A DNA stretch of 48,858 nt from a bacterium (candidate division B38) B3_B38. GTDB taxonomy: Bacteria > Acidobacteriota > B3-B38 > Guanabaribacteriales > B3-B38. The stretch is taken from positions 1 to 48,858 of the forward strand of contig NJBL01000008.1 in NCBI GenBank assembly GCA_005223145.1, written 5' to 3'. Under the pieces are notes generated by a model. The model ran no database searches and was not told where the DNA came from. It saw nothing but the letters and a program-made list of their open reading frames with translations. A program made the position numbers and the translations under genes. Each line of letters starts with the position of its first letter. The stretch's first letter is position 1. This document shows, piece after piece, positions 10,686-19,508 of the stretch.

Positions 10686-11132
10686 TCACTCTAACTTGCT
10701 GAGAACTACCCGCTGTGCCATAGAGCCCTCGACCCTTCCCTTGAATCTTCCCATGACCTCGCGCATCACCTTCCCCATCTCCTTCTTCTCCTTCACTTCC
10801 AGCTCGGCAATTATATCAGCAACTATCTTCTCCAACTCCTTCTCGCTTAAAGGAGGAGGGAGGTATTTTTTCAGAACGATAACCTCATCCTCTTCCTTCT
10901 CCACCAGGTCTTGCCGTCCACCTTTATCAAACTGCTCGATGGAATCTTTTCTTCTTTTTATCCCCCGCTGTATGAGGATCCAAATCTCCTCCTCGGTTAA
11001 TTCCCGCCGCAGTCTAAGCTCTTCGTTATGGACCTCTGACAGGAGCAACCTCAGAGTAGAAAGGGTGGTCTTATCCTTCTCCTTTAACGCCTTTTGCATG
11101 TTCTTTTTTATTTTTTCCAGCATCTCCCTCAA
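10686..11132 (-). CDS. yqeY: GatB/YqeY domain protein
   Basis: Full-length YqeY-type sequence: LSTLRLLLSEVHNEE, EEDEVIVLKKYLPPPLSE, MGRFKGRVEGSMAQRVV. Confidence 0.9.
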   Translation of the reverse strand: MREMLEKIKKNMQKALKEKDKTTLSTLRLLLSEVHNEELRLRRELTEEEIWILIQRGIKRRKDSIEQFDKGGRQDLVEKEEDEVIVLKKYLPPPLSEKELEKIVADIIAELEVKEKKEMGKVMREVMGRFKGRVEGSMAQRVVLSKLE

Positions 11133-11169
11133 CTTCCCAAATATAAGCTTTAGAAAATTTGTCGCTGGT

Positions 11170-11198
11170 ATATTATGTTATAACAAGGGGGTTGTCAA
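11170..11198 (-). promoter_or_regulatory. Candidate sigma-70 promoter for yqeY
   Basis: Minus strand TTGACA - 17 nt - TAATAT, just upstream of yqeY. Confidence 0.6.
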
Positions 11199-11302
11199 GA
11201 GATAAAGTGCTAAAATAAAAGGGGTGAGAACCCCGTGGGAAAGGAATTTTAGCTTTACAACTAAAAGCTCTCATGATAAAATATTTCAAACGGTGAGATC
11301 TT

Positions 11303-12043
11303 ATGTCTGGACATTCTAAATGGAGTACTATTAAAAGAAAGAAGGGCAAAGAAGATGCCCGCCGGTCGAAAATCTTCGGCAAGCTGATAAGAGAGATATC
11401 TATCGCTGCCCGCCTGGGTGGAGGTGACCCCAACGGGAATCCTCGCTTACGGAACGTCATCTTAGCCGCCAAGGCAGCTAATATGCCGGCTGATAACATC
11501 AAGCGAGCCATCCAGAAAGGAACCGCCGAGCTGCCAGGCACTTCTTACGAAGAGGTAACTTACGAAGGGTATGGTCCGGGAGGTGTGGCTATGATGATAC
11601 AGGTATTAACCGACAACAAGAACCGAACCCTCCCGGAGATAAGGCATCTATTTGCTAAAAACGCAGGGAATCTAGGCGAAAGCGGCTGTGTCTCCTGGAT
11701 GTTTGACAAAAGAGGTTACATCGTGGTCGAAAAGGATAAGGTTGACGAAGATAGGCTTATGGAGTTAATCCTGGAAGCCGGAGCCGAGGATATGGGCGAG
11801 GATGGGAGCAACTACGAGATTTTCACCTCTCTGGATAGCTTTGAGACAGTGCATAACTCTGTGAAAAACCATAACATTGAGATAGCTGCTCAAGAAATCG
11901 CCATGGTGCCCAAGAGCACAGTCAAGGTAACCGGGAAGAAGGCTCAGCAGGTGCTGAGAATGATGGAAGAATTAGAAGACCACGACGATGTCCAGAGTGT
12001 ATGGGCGAACTTTGACATCGATGAATCGGAGATCGAAGGGTAA
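11303..12043 (+). CDS. yebC: YebC/PmpR family regulator
   Basis: MSGHSKWSTIKRKKGKEDARRSKIFGKLIREI signature. Confidence 0.96.
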   Translation: MSGHSKWSTIKRKKGKEDARRSKIFGKLIREISIAARLGGGDPNGNPRLRNVILAAKAANMPADNIKRAIQKGTAELPGTSYEEVTYEGYGPGGVAMMIQVLTDNKNRTLPEIRHLFAKNAGNLGESGCVSWMFDKRGYIVVEKDKVDEDRLMELILEAGAEDMGEDGSNYEIFTSLDSFETVHNSVKNHNIEIAAQEIAMVPKSTVKVTGKKAQQVLRMMEELEDHDDVQSVWANFDIDESEIEG

Positions 12044-12138
12044 GAGAACAGCCATAAATTACTTAAGCTATCCTTTTGCAAGAAGATAGCGAAGCTAACC
12101 CTGTCAAGACTTAAAATCTATTGTATGTGAGACCCTGA

Positions 12139-12612
12139 GTGCGAATTTTAGGCGTTGACCCCGGCTCCCGGGCTACCGGCTATGGGCTCATTGAAAAAGA
12201 AGGCGAGAGGCTTCTCTTCATAGCCTGCGGAGTTATCCAACCCCCTCAAAATTCCCCTTTCCCCATTATATTGAAAGAACTCTACCAAAAGTTGCAACAG
12301 CTAATCCAGCTTCACCAACCAGAGGTAATAGTTCTGGAAGACCTCTTCTACTCGCGGAATGTCCGCATTGCCCTGAACCTGGGGCATATAAGGGGGGTAT
12401 TGATGGTGGCGGCGATAAACTCCGGTCTGCCAGTGGCTGAATATACTCCTCTGGAGGTGAAGAAGGCAGTGGTGGGTTACGGGAGAGCCGATAAATATCA
12501 GGTGCAACAGATGGTCAAGCATCTACTGGGACTATCGACCCTCCCGCAACCCTACGACGCTTCCGACGCCCTGGCAGTAGCCATCTGCCACGCTCATTGC
12601 CTGTGGAAATGA
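12139..12612 (+). CDS. ruvC: Holliday junction endodeoxyribonuclease RuvC
   Basis: ILGVDPGSRATGYGLIE, VVGYGRADKYQVQQMV, DASDALAVAICH; GTG start. Confidence 0.95.
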   Translation: MRILGVDPGSRATGYGLIEKEGERLLFIACGVIQPPQNSPFPIILKELYQKLQQLIQLHQPEVIVLEDLFYSRNVRIALNLGHIRGVLMVAAINSGLPVAEYTPLEVKKAVVGYGRADKYQVQQMVKHLLGLSTLPQPYDASDALAVAICHAHCLWK

Positions 12613-12673
12613 AAGATGGTAACATCCAGAGAATATAAGAGATAAATCCCTCGGAGGAGGAAAGGAAGAGGCG

Positions 12674-13288
12674 ATGATTGCCCTGCTCACCGGTAAGCTC
12701 CGGCGCAAGGAACCCAATGAGGTAATTATTGAGGTCAACGGGGTGGGCTATAGGGTGGTCATACCCCTATCCACCTATTACCGCCTCAAATCGGATGAGG
12801 AACCGGTAACCTTAATAATTTATACCTATGTGAGAGAAGATACCATCGCTCTATACGGCTTCTTAACCGACCAAGAGAGATTGATATTTGAAAAGCTCAT
12901 CTCCATTTCCGGCTTAGGTCCTAAATCAGCCATAATTATACTCTCTGGTCTCCCCACCGAGGAACTTATATCAGCAGTGAGAAAGGAGGACCCTTCCCCA
13001 TTAAGCTCCATCCCCGGCATCGGACCAAAAACCGCCAACAGAGTGATTCTGGAGCTGAGGGATAAGCTCAAGGGGGTGGTCTCCCTTCTTGAAGAAAAGG
13101 CTATGGCGCCCTACCCGACAGCACCCCTCACCCCTATGAAGAGGGACCTCCTCTCCGCCTTGATGAATCTCGGTTATAAAAAATATGAAGCGGAAAGAGC
13201 CATTAAGGAAACACTCATCTCTTTGGGGGAGGAATCATCTTTTGAGAATGCTATCAGAGAAGCCTTGAAGATCTTAGCCAAGCATTAG
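12674..13288 (+). CDS. ruvA: Holliday junction DNA helicase subunit RuvA
   Basis: MIALLTGKLRRK, SISGLGPKSAIIILSG, SIPGIGPKTANRVILELRDKL. Confidence 0.95.
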   Translation: MIALLTGKLRRKEPNEVIIEVNGVGYRVVIPLSTYYRLKSDEEPVTLIIYTYVREDTIALYGFLTDQERLIFEKLISISGLGPKSAIIILSGLPTEELISAVRKEDPSPLSSIPGIGPKTANRVILELRDKLKGVVSLLEEKAMAPYPTAPLTPMKRDLLSALMNLGYKKYEAERAIKETLISLGEESSFENAIREALKILAKH

Positions 13289-13321
13289 ATTCTCAACTTG
13301 TAAGCAGAGGACTAAAAAATG

Positions 13322-13330
13322 TGTTATAAT
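13322..13330 (+). promoter_or_regulatory. Candidate extended -10 promoter upstream of ruvB
   Basis: TGTTATAAT between ruvA stop and ruvB start; no well-spaced -35. Confidence 0.4.
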
Positions 13331-13390
13331 ACCTCCAAATGATGACGATGAGCTCTTACAAAAATTAGCCAGAGTTGAAAATCTACAAAA

Positions 13391-14413
13391 ATGAGCAAAA
13401 GGATAACCTCCGGCGAACCGATAGACGATGATCTAAGATACGATGCCTCCCTTCGCCCCAAAAGGATGGTGGAGTTCATCGGTCAGAAGAAAGTCAAAGA
13501 AAACCTATCCTTATTCATCGAGGCGACTAAAAGGAGGAACGAACCCTTAGACCATGTCCTGCTTTTCGGACCACCGGGACTGGGAAAAACCACCCTGGCG
13601 CACATCATCGCCAATGAACTGGGAGTCAGAATCAAAGCCACCTCGGGACCAGTTATCGAAAAGGCTGGCGACCTGGCAGCCCTGGTGACCAACCTGGGGG
13701 AACACGAGGCACTATTCCTTGACGAAATCCATCGCTTAAGCCCCGCCATTGAGGAAATTCTCTATCCGGCTATGGAGGAATACAAGCTGGACCTGGTCAT
13801 CGGACAGGGACCGAGCGCCCGAACAGTCAAGTTAGACCTCCCCAGGTTCACCCTCATAGGTGCTACCACCCGGGCAGGGCTGTTGACCCCACCTCTAAGA
13901 GGTCGCTTCGGCATAGTGCATCGCTTAGACTTCTACACCGAAGAGGAGTTGAAGGTCATTGTAGAGCGCTCCGCAGGCATTCTCAACATCACCATTACCC
14001 CCGAAGGGGCGCTAGAGATAGCCCGTCGCTCCCGTGGTACCCCCCGCATAGGCAATCGCCTCCTCCGGCGGGTGAGAGATTATGCTCAGGTAAAAGCCGA
14101 TGGAAAAATAACTAATAAGGTCGCTTTAGCCTCCCTGGAGATGTTAGAGGTTGACCATTTCGGATTTGATGAAATCGACCGCAAGCTTCTGCTGACCATC
14201 ATCGACAAGTTCGACGGCGGTCCGGTGGGGCTGAACACGCTCTCGGCAGCTATCGGAGAGGAGAAGGATACCATTGAGTGTATCTATGAGCCCTTTCTGT
14301 TACAGATAGGATTCCTTGATCGCACTTCCCGAGGAAGGAAGGCGACTCTATTAGCTTACAAGCATTTTGGTAGAACAAAAGGGAATAAACCCGGGCAGAA
14401 AAAGCTCTGGTGA
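13391..14413 (+). CDS. ruvB: Holliday junction branch migration ATPase RuvB
   Basis: [56 protein letters not shown]. Confidence 0.97.
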   Translation: MSKRITSGEPIDDDLRYDASLRPKRMVEFIGQKKVKENLSLFIEATKRRNEPLDHVLLFGPPGLGKTTLAHIIANELGVRIKATSGPVIEKAGDLAALVTNLGEHEALFLDEIHRLSPAIEEILYPAMEEYKLDLVIGQGPSARTVKLDLPRFTLIGATTRAGLLTPPLRGRFGIVHRLDFYTEEELKVIVERSAGILNITITPEGALEIARRSRGTPRIGNRLLRRVRDYAQVKADGKITNKVALASLEMLEVDHFGFDEIDRKLLLTIIDKFDGGPVGLNTLSAAIGEEKDTIECIYEPFLLQIGFLDRTSRGRKATLLAYKHFGRTKGNKPGQKKLW

Positions 14414-14436
14414 AATAATCTATAGATCAGTTAGTC

Positions 14437-14465
14437 AAAGGGGAGCAAAAGGGGTTCCCCTTTTT
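14437..14465 (+). terminator. Candidate intrinsic terminator after ruvB
   Basis: AAAGGGGA ... TCCCCTTT stem running into TTTTT, immediately before queH. Confidence 0.55.
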
Positions 14466-14475
14466 AATATGTCAG

Positions 14476-15000
14476 ATGAATATAGTAGTCCATATATGTT
14501 GTGCTCCCTGCTTTCTCTATTTGGAAGAGGAACTTCGTAAAGGGGGGCACAGGGTAATCGGCTTCTGGTACAACCCTAATATCCATCCCTTGCTTGAATA
14601 TCGATGTCGCCTGGAAAGCCTCAAAAAATACTGCTTGGAGAGTCAGGTAGAGTTGCTTATAAATGATAGCTACGAGCTGGAGAAATTCCTCCAAGGCGCC
14701 CTCAATGAACCCGAACTTAGATGCCGCTTCTGCTACCGCCTCCGGCTGGAAGCTGCCGCCCGGGAGGCAGCCTCAGAGAAATTTGACGCCTTTACCACCA
14801 CCCTCCTGGTCAGTAAATATCAAAGGCACGAGCTTATTAAAACCATCGCCCAGCAAGCCGCCCGAAAATATGGGGTTAACTTCTATTATGATGATTTCCG
14901 CCGTGGGCATTACCAGGGACATAATAGAGCTCGGGAGCTGGGCATCTATAGACAGAAATACTGCGGATGTATCTTCAGTGAAAGGGACAGATATTCCTAA
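14476..15000 (+). CDS. queH: Epoxyqueuosine reductase QueH
   Basis: HICCAPC N-terminus, CRFCYRLRL, YCGCIFSE cysteine motifs of QueH/DUF208. Confidence 0.92.
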   Translation: MNIVVHICCAPCFLYLEEELRKGGHRVIGFWYNPNIHPLLEYRCRLESLKKYCLESQVELLINDSYELEKFLQGALNEPELRCRFCYRLRLEAAAREAASEKFDAFTTTLLVSKYQRHELIKTIAQQAARKYGVNFYYDDFRRGHYQGHNRARELGIYRQKYCGCIFSERDRYS

Positions 15001-15021
15001 TGAAATCCCTTCCTTTAGAGG

Positions 15022-16059
15022 TTGCCGATGAAGGTCTCCGAATTCGATTTTCATCTCCCACCAGAACTCATTGCCCAATACCCTTCACCGAGAAGAGGGG
15101 ACTCCCGATTGATGGTTGTTGACCGTCAATCGGGCAAGGTCACCCACGCCCATTTCTCCCTCTTTCCCCAACTTCTGCATGCGGGTGACCTTTTGGTTCT
15201 TAACAACACGATGGTATTCCCCGCCCGACTGCTGGGTCACAAAGAGGGGAAGAATGGAAAGGTTGAGGTTTTATTGGCTAAGCGGCTGACCCAGAACTGC
15301 TGGGAGGCGCTGGTCCGCCCGGGTAGGAAGCTCCGTCCAGTGGACCGGGTCATTTTCGGGGACGGGGAGCTCCAGGCTACCATCAAGGAAAGAGGAGAAA
15401 GGGGAAAAAGGCTCCTCCAGTTCCATTACCGGGGAGATTTCTTCCAGTTGCTGGAAAAGCTCGCCAACCCTCCCCTTCCCCCATATATTAAGCGAGCTGC
15501 TTCAGCGGAAGACCGCCTAAGGTATCAAACCATCTTTGCCGAGGAGCGAGGAGCCATCGCAGCCCCCACAGCCGGTCTCCATTTCACCCCCGAGACCCTT
15601 TCCTCCTTGAAGAATCAGGGGGTGGAGCAGGTCGCCATCACCCTCCATATAGGGGTAGGCACCTTTCAACCCATTGAGGCGAAAGAGGTTGAGGAGCACA
15701 AAATGGAGGAGGAGTATTACAGGATAACACCCCAAGCAGCCACCAAACTAAACGGTGCCCTTGAGGAAGGGCGTAGGATAATTGCAGTGGGAACTACCAC
15801 TACTCGAGCATTAGAGAGTGCTTCTTCTGCTACGAAGAGAATCCCTTCTGGTGAAGGATGGACCAACCTCTTCATTTACCCCGGATACCAGTTCGAGCTG
15901 GTAAAGGCTCTGTTGACAAACTTTCACCTTCCCAGATCCTCTCCGCTGATGCTGGTATGCGCCTTTGCCGGGCGGGATTTGATAATGGAAGCCTACCAAC
16001 AAGCAATAGTAGCTGGCTATCACTATTATAGCTATGGTGATTGTATGCTTATCTTGTAA
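15022..16059 (+). CDS. queA: S-adenosylmethionine:tRNA ribosyltransferase-isomerase
   Basis: FDFHLPPELIAQYPSPRRGDSRLMVVDR, AAPTAGLHFTPETL, TNFHLPRSSPLMLVCAFAG. Confidence 0.96.
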   Translation: MPMKVSEFDFHLPPELIAQYPSPRRGDSRLMVVDRQSGKVTHAHFSLFPQLLHAGDLLVLNNTMVFPARLLGHKEGKNGKVEVLLAKRLTQNCWEALVRPGRKLRPVDRVIFGDGELQATIKERGERGKRLLQFHYRGDFFQLLEKLANPPLPPYIKRAASAEDRLRYQTIFAEERGAIAAPTAGLHFTPETLSSLKNQGVEQVAITLHIGVGTFQPIEAKEVEEHKMEEEYYRITPQAATKLNGALEEGRRIIAVGTTTTRALESASSATKRIPSGEGWTNLFIYPGYQFELVKALLTNFHLPRSSPLMLVCAFAGRDLIMEAYQQAIVAGYHYYSYGDCMLIL

Positions 16060-16183
16060 ATGAATTCCCTCAGGTCGACTATCTATCAAACCAAAGACTT
16101 TACCTTGATAACTTAAATGGGAAAAATTGATGATAGGCCCCGCCACCATTGGTGGGGGGAAGAAAATCTGTCAGTTGATTTTA

Positions 16184-17191
16184 TCAGTGCTCCCTGGGTA
16201 CTTCTATTGATTCCGGTTCATACTTGCCAAAGATCATCTTTCCTGCGGTAGTCTGAAGGACGCTGGTCACCACCACTTTGATTGTCTTACCAATAGCCTT
16301 TCTGGCATTGTCTACCACCACCATTGTACCATCATCTAAATATGCCACCCCTTGCGAAGGCTCTTTCCCCTCCTTTATGATGAAGACCCGCATCATCTCC
16401 CCGGGCAAGACCACCGGCTTTAGCGCATTAGCCAACTCGTTTATGTTCATAACCTCAATCCCTCTCAACTGGGCTATCTTATTGAGGTTGAAATCGTTGG
16501 TGACAATCTTACCTCCCAGGTGTTTGGTCACCTCTATCAACTTCAGGTCAACCTCTTTAATATTGGGGAAGTCAAGCTCCGAAATCTGAACATTGATGTG
16601 GGCTTGCTTCTTTATCCTCTGCAAGATGTCCAGTCCCCGCCGCCCCCGGTTCCTCTTAAGGCTATCGGAGGAGTCGGCTACCCGCTGTAGCTCCCGCAAA
16701 ATAAACTGGGGGACAATCAAGCTACCATCAATAAAGCCAGTCTCGCAGACATCGGCTATCCTCCCATCTATGATTACGCTGGTATCCAGAACCTTGTATC
16801 TCTCTATCACCCCTCGCTCTTTGAACGCTGCCTTTATATTCCTCAGGTCGAGCCACTCCCCTTTTTGGGCTCCTACCACCAGCCCCAAGTAACCCAATCC
16901 TCCCAGAAGCAACAACCTAACGAAATAATCCCCCACAAAAGAAAACTCCATCCCTCCGAGAATTGCGATTACCAAACTGGCCAAAGCAATTCCCACTAAG
17001 AAACCAATAAGGGATCCTATCAGAACTTTTACCGGCAATTTCCGGACCTTAATATCAAGAGCTATAACGATGAGGGAGAGAATGAATCCAAACCCCATCC
17101 CCACCAAGTTTGCTAACCCCAAGGGCGCAAGGAAATAGCCAATGGTTGAACAGAGAACAACGAAGACAACCCTGATAATCAAGATTCCCAC
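16184..17191 (-). CDS. PIN/TRAM domain membrane protein (YacL-like)
   Basis: N-terminal TM helices, PIN domain VLDTSVIIDGRIADVCETGFIDGSLIVPQFIL, C-terminal TRAM-like segment. Confidence 0.9.
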   Translation of the reverse strand: MGILIIRVVFVVLCSTIGYFLAPLGLANLVGMGFGFILSLIVIALDIKVRKLPVKVLIGSLIGFLVGIALASLVIAILGGMEFSFVGDYFVRLLLLGGLGYLGLVVGAQKGEWLDLRNIKAAFKERGVIERYKVLDTSVIIDGRIADVCETGFIDGSLIVPQFILRELQRVADSSDSLKRNRGRRGLDILQRIKKQAHINVQISELDFPNIKEVDLKLIEVTKHLGGKIVTNDFNLNKIAQLRGIEVMNINELANALKPVVLPGEMMRVFIIKEGKEPSQGVAYLDDGTMVVVDNARKAIGKTIKVVVTSVLQTTAGKMIFGKYEPESIEVPREH

Positions 17192-17368
17192 TCTTTTTCA
17201 CCTCCTAACAAAAAAGATGCCTGTTCAAAATTTATTAATATATTGGCTAAAAAGATTCTTTTATTAACCTCATTTAGTACATCCATCTTTCTCCTACTTT
17301 CTGGACATTAGAAAGAGTTTACTGCATATACTCTTCATCCGGGGATTTCTTCCTTTTTTATAGTGTAT

Positions 17369-18016
17369 TTATTGAGCTTCCTTCTCTTTTTTAATTGGTT
17401 CGGCAAAGAACATCTTAAAAATTGTAAAAAGCAAATTCTCTTCTCGAATCAGCTTAAAGCCAGCTTTGTGAATATTATCTGAAGTTTTTCTATTAATGTG
17501 AACACCACTGAGTGCTGAAGTCAACGGGTCGAGAGTATTGAATGTCCACGCCATCAGTGCATTCTCTGGAAGCACGTGCTCAATAAGCAGCGCCTGACCT
17601 TCCGGCTTGAGTACTCGTTGTATTTCTTGCAGTCCTTTAATTGGGTCAGGCACAGAGCAAAATACAAAGGTTGCTACTACTGTATCAAAAATGCTATCAC
17701 CAAAAGCGAGCTGCTGAGCGTCCATCAGGGCCAGAGGAATCCCTTTGGATTTAGCAAGAGGCTTCGCTTTAAACATCATCTCTTCACTTAGATCCACGCC
17801 GGTAGCCCAGTATTCCTGTCGGTAATATCGTAAATTTTTTCCCGTGCCAACGCCTACTTCCAAAACTCGAGGGCCTCTGACTTTCCTGAATAATCGCCTG
17901 CGCCAACGCGCATACCAGAAAAGCTCCAATGGCAATTCCATCAGATTATAGAACTTGGCGTTGCGGTCATACTTTTTCCGCGTTATAAGAGTAGCTTTCT
18001 CTATTTCCATGTTCAT
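17369..18016 (-). CDS. Class I SAM-dependent methyltransferase
   Basis: VLEVGVGTGKNLRYY, ATGVDLSEEMM, FDTVVATFVFCSVPDPIKGLQEIQRVLKPEG. Confidence 0.88.
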   Translation of the reverse strand: MNMEIEKATLITRKKYDRNAKFYNLMELPLELFWYARWRRRLFRKVRGPRVLEVGVGTGKNLRYYRQEYWATGVDLSEEMMFKAKPLAKSKGIPLALMDAQQLAFGDSIFDTVVATFVFCSVPDPIKGLQEIQRVLKPEGQALLIEHVLPENALMAWTFNTLDPLTSALSGVHINRKTSDNIHKAGFKLIREENLLFTIFKMFFAEPIKKEKEAQ

Positions 18017-18072
18017 TGAATAACTCTTAGTATTCCTTCTGCCGTATGTTTTTATCTCCTTGATTAAAACTG

Positions 18073-18528
18073 CTAAATACGATCTATGATTTTCTTTAAT
18101 TTGCCCTGAACTTTCTCAGCAATTTTGAGCAACCTTGGGTTCTCAATCGCTTTCATTGATGCTACCGGGTCCACAGCAGACACTTCCACTTCAGATGGGG
18201 AAACCTCTTGAACAATCACATTACATGGCAGCATGGTGCCAATTTTGTTCTCAACCTGTAATGCTTCATAGGCAAAAGAGGGATTGCACGCACCTAAGAT
18301 TTTGTATTTTGGAAAATCTACATTCAGCTTTTTCTTGAGAGTCTCCTTGACATCGATCTCTGTTATGACACCAAACCCCTCTTTCTTCAGCTCATCTTTT
18401 ACCCTTTCAATTGCTTCATCGTAGGACATATTTAATGTTTTGGTAAAATGGTAGCTAAACAATAGTACCTCCTGCTCATTAGTCAACTTAACAAAACTTT
18501 TTTGATTAAAGGAGGTCCAACACAACAC
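18073..18528 (-). CDS. DUF302 domain protein (start uncertain; 18429 also possible)
   Basis: MSYDEAIERVKDELKKEGFGVITEIDVKETLKKKL...YKILGACNPSFAYEAL...LPCNVIVQE pattern of DUF302. Confidence 0.85.
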   Translation of the reverse strand: MLCWTSFNQKSFVKLTNEQEVLLFSYHFTKTLNMSYDEAIERVKDELKKEGFGVITEIDVKETLKKKLNVDFPKYKILGACNPSFAYEALQVENKIGTMLPCNVIVQEVSPSEVEVSAVDPVASMKAIENPRLLKIAEKVQGKLKKIIDRI

Positions 18529-18547
18529 CTTGGATTGGACCCCCTTT
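18508..18547 (-). terminator. Stem-loop just downstream of the Met-rich gene; terminator or attenuator
   Basis: AAAGG(A)GGTCCAA ... TTGGACC(C)CCTTT inverted repeat; no strong T tract. Confidence 0.4.
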
Positions 18548-18555
18548 AAGACTCA

Positions 18556-19017
18556 TTACTCCTTGGTCTTCTCCTTCTTCATCTCTTCCATTCTTTTGCT
18601 CATCTCCTGCATGTTGTTCATAGCGCTCTGCATGTGCTCGGTCATCGTCTTCATATGCTCCTGGAACTGCTCCATATGCTTTTTCATAACTTTATCTTTC
18701 ATCATCTCCTCATTCATCATCATCGAATCCATGTTCTCCATCATGCCCTTCATATGCTGAGACATATAATGCATTCTCATCATCATATTTCTCATATTCA
18801 TCATCCCCATGCATTCAGGATGCATCTTCTGTCCCATCATCATATCCATGTTCTTCATCATTTCACCGCACCGGCTCATCATTTTGTCCATGGATTGCAT
18901 CATCTCTTTCTGGTGCATCTTAGCTTTTTCCTGCCCGGAAAAGCCGATTGCTCCCCAAGTAAAGACTAAAAGAATGATAGAAGAAGAAATGCCCAAGGTC
19001 TTAAGATGCTTTCTCAC
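18556..19017 (-). CDS. Extremely Met-rich exported protein, function unknown
   Basis: Signal-like N-terminus (LGISSSIILLVFTWGAIGFS) followed by MM/HM/MMM repeats; about 42 Met in 153 aa by hand count. Confidence 0.75.
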   Translation of the reverse strand: MRKHLKTLGISSSIILLVFTWGAIGFSGQEKAKMHQKEMMQSMDKMMSRCGEMMKNMDMMMGQKMHPECMGMMNMRNMMMRMHYMSQHMKGMMENMDSMMMNEEMMKDKVMKKHMEQFQEHMKTMTEHMQSAMNNMQEMSKRMEEMKKEKTKE

Positions 19018-19244
19018 GATTGTCGCCTCCTTTTTTATTGGGTTGTGCTATTTATAGCCTCTTCTATCTTTCAATATATATAATGCCAAATAAGTTGTTT
19101 TCTTACATTCATTCTTAATTATCAGGCAGTTCGGAGCAATATCCGAGATCTCACACCTTGCCCTAAGGTACAGTGAGTCGCAGATCTCAGGAAATATCTT
19201 CTGATTTTAATCGGTCTTTCCTTTTTTGAATTGATTTTTAATTT

Positions 19245-19475
19245 TCAAGAGAGTAAATCTCTCTTTTTCTGCTCAAATTCTTCTTTGTCGATCTCTCCTT
19301 TAGCATACCTTTTTTTCAATATTTCTAAAGGACTTTCACTCTGCCTGGTCTCACCTGGTCTGCTTTGCTGAATTAACCATTTAATGAAAAAGACCAAACC
19401 AACAATAACCAGAACCCAAAATATCCACATAAACCACCCGAACATCCAGTGATCTCCCCACATCATCTTTATCAC
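19245..19475 (-). CDS. SHOCT domain membrane protein
   Basis: Trp/Met-rich TM helix, then C-terminal [27 protein letters not shown] (SHOCT). Confidence 0.85.
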   Translation of the reverse strand: MIKMMWGDHWMFGWFMWIFWVLVIVGLVFFIKWLIQQSRPGETRQSESPLEILKKRYAKGEIDKEEFEQKKRDLLS

Positions 19476-19508
19476 CTCTTTTTATGTGCCTAAGATCTTT
19501 TATCTCCT

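Noticed and set aside
10621-11205. 194-aa plus-strand ORF rich in Ser/Phe
   Set aside because: Antisense of yqeY; low-complexity Ser/Phe from complementing Lys/Glu codons.
15110-15140. Inverted repeat CCCGATTGA...TCAATCGGG
   Set aside because: Inside queA coding sequence with no T tract; likely incidental to the codons.
16138-16159. CCCCGCCACC-ATT-GGTGGGGGG hairpin between queA and the PIN/TRAM gene
   Set aside because: Possible bidirectional terminator, but lacks a convincing T tract on either strand; not called.
18634-18969. His-rich 111-aa plus-strand ORF
   Set aside because: Reverse complement of the Met-rich gene: ATG codons read as CAT (His) on the other strand.
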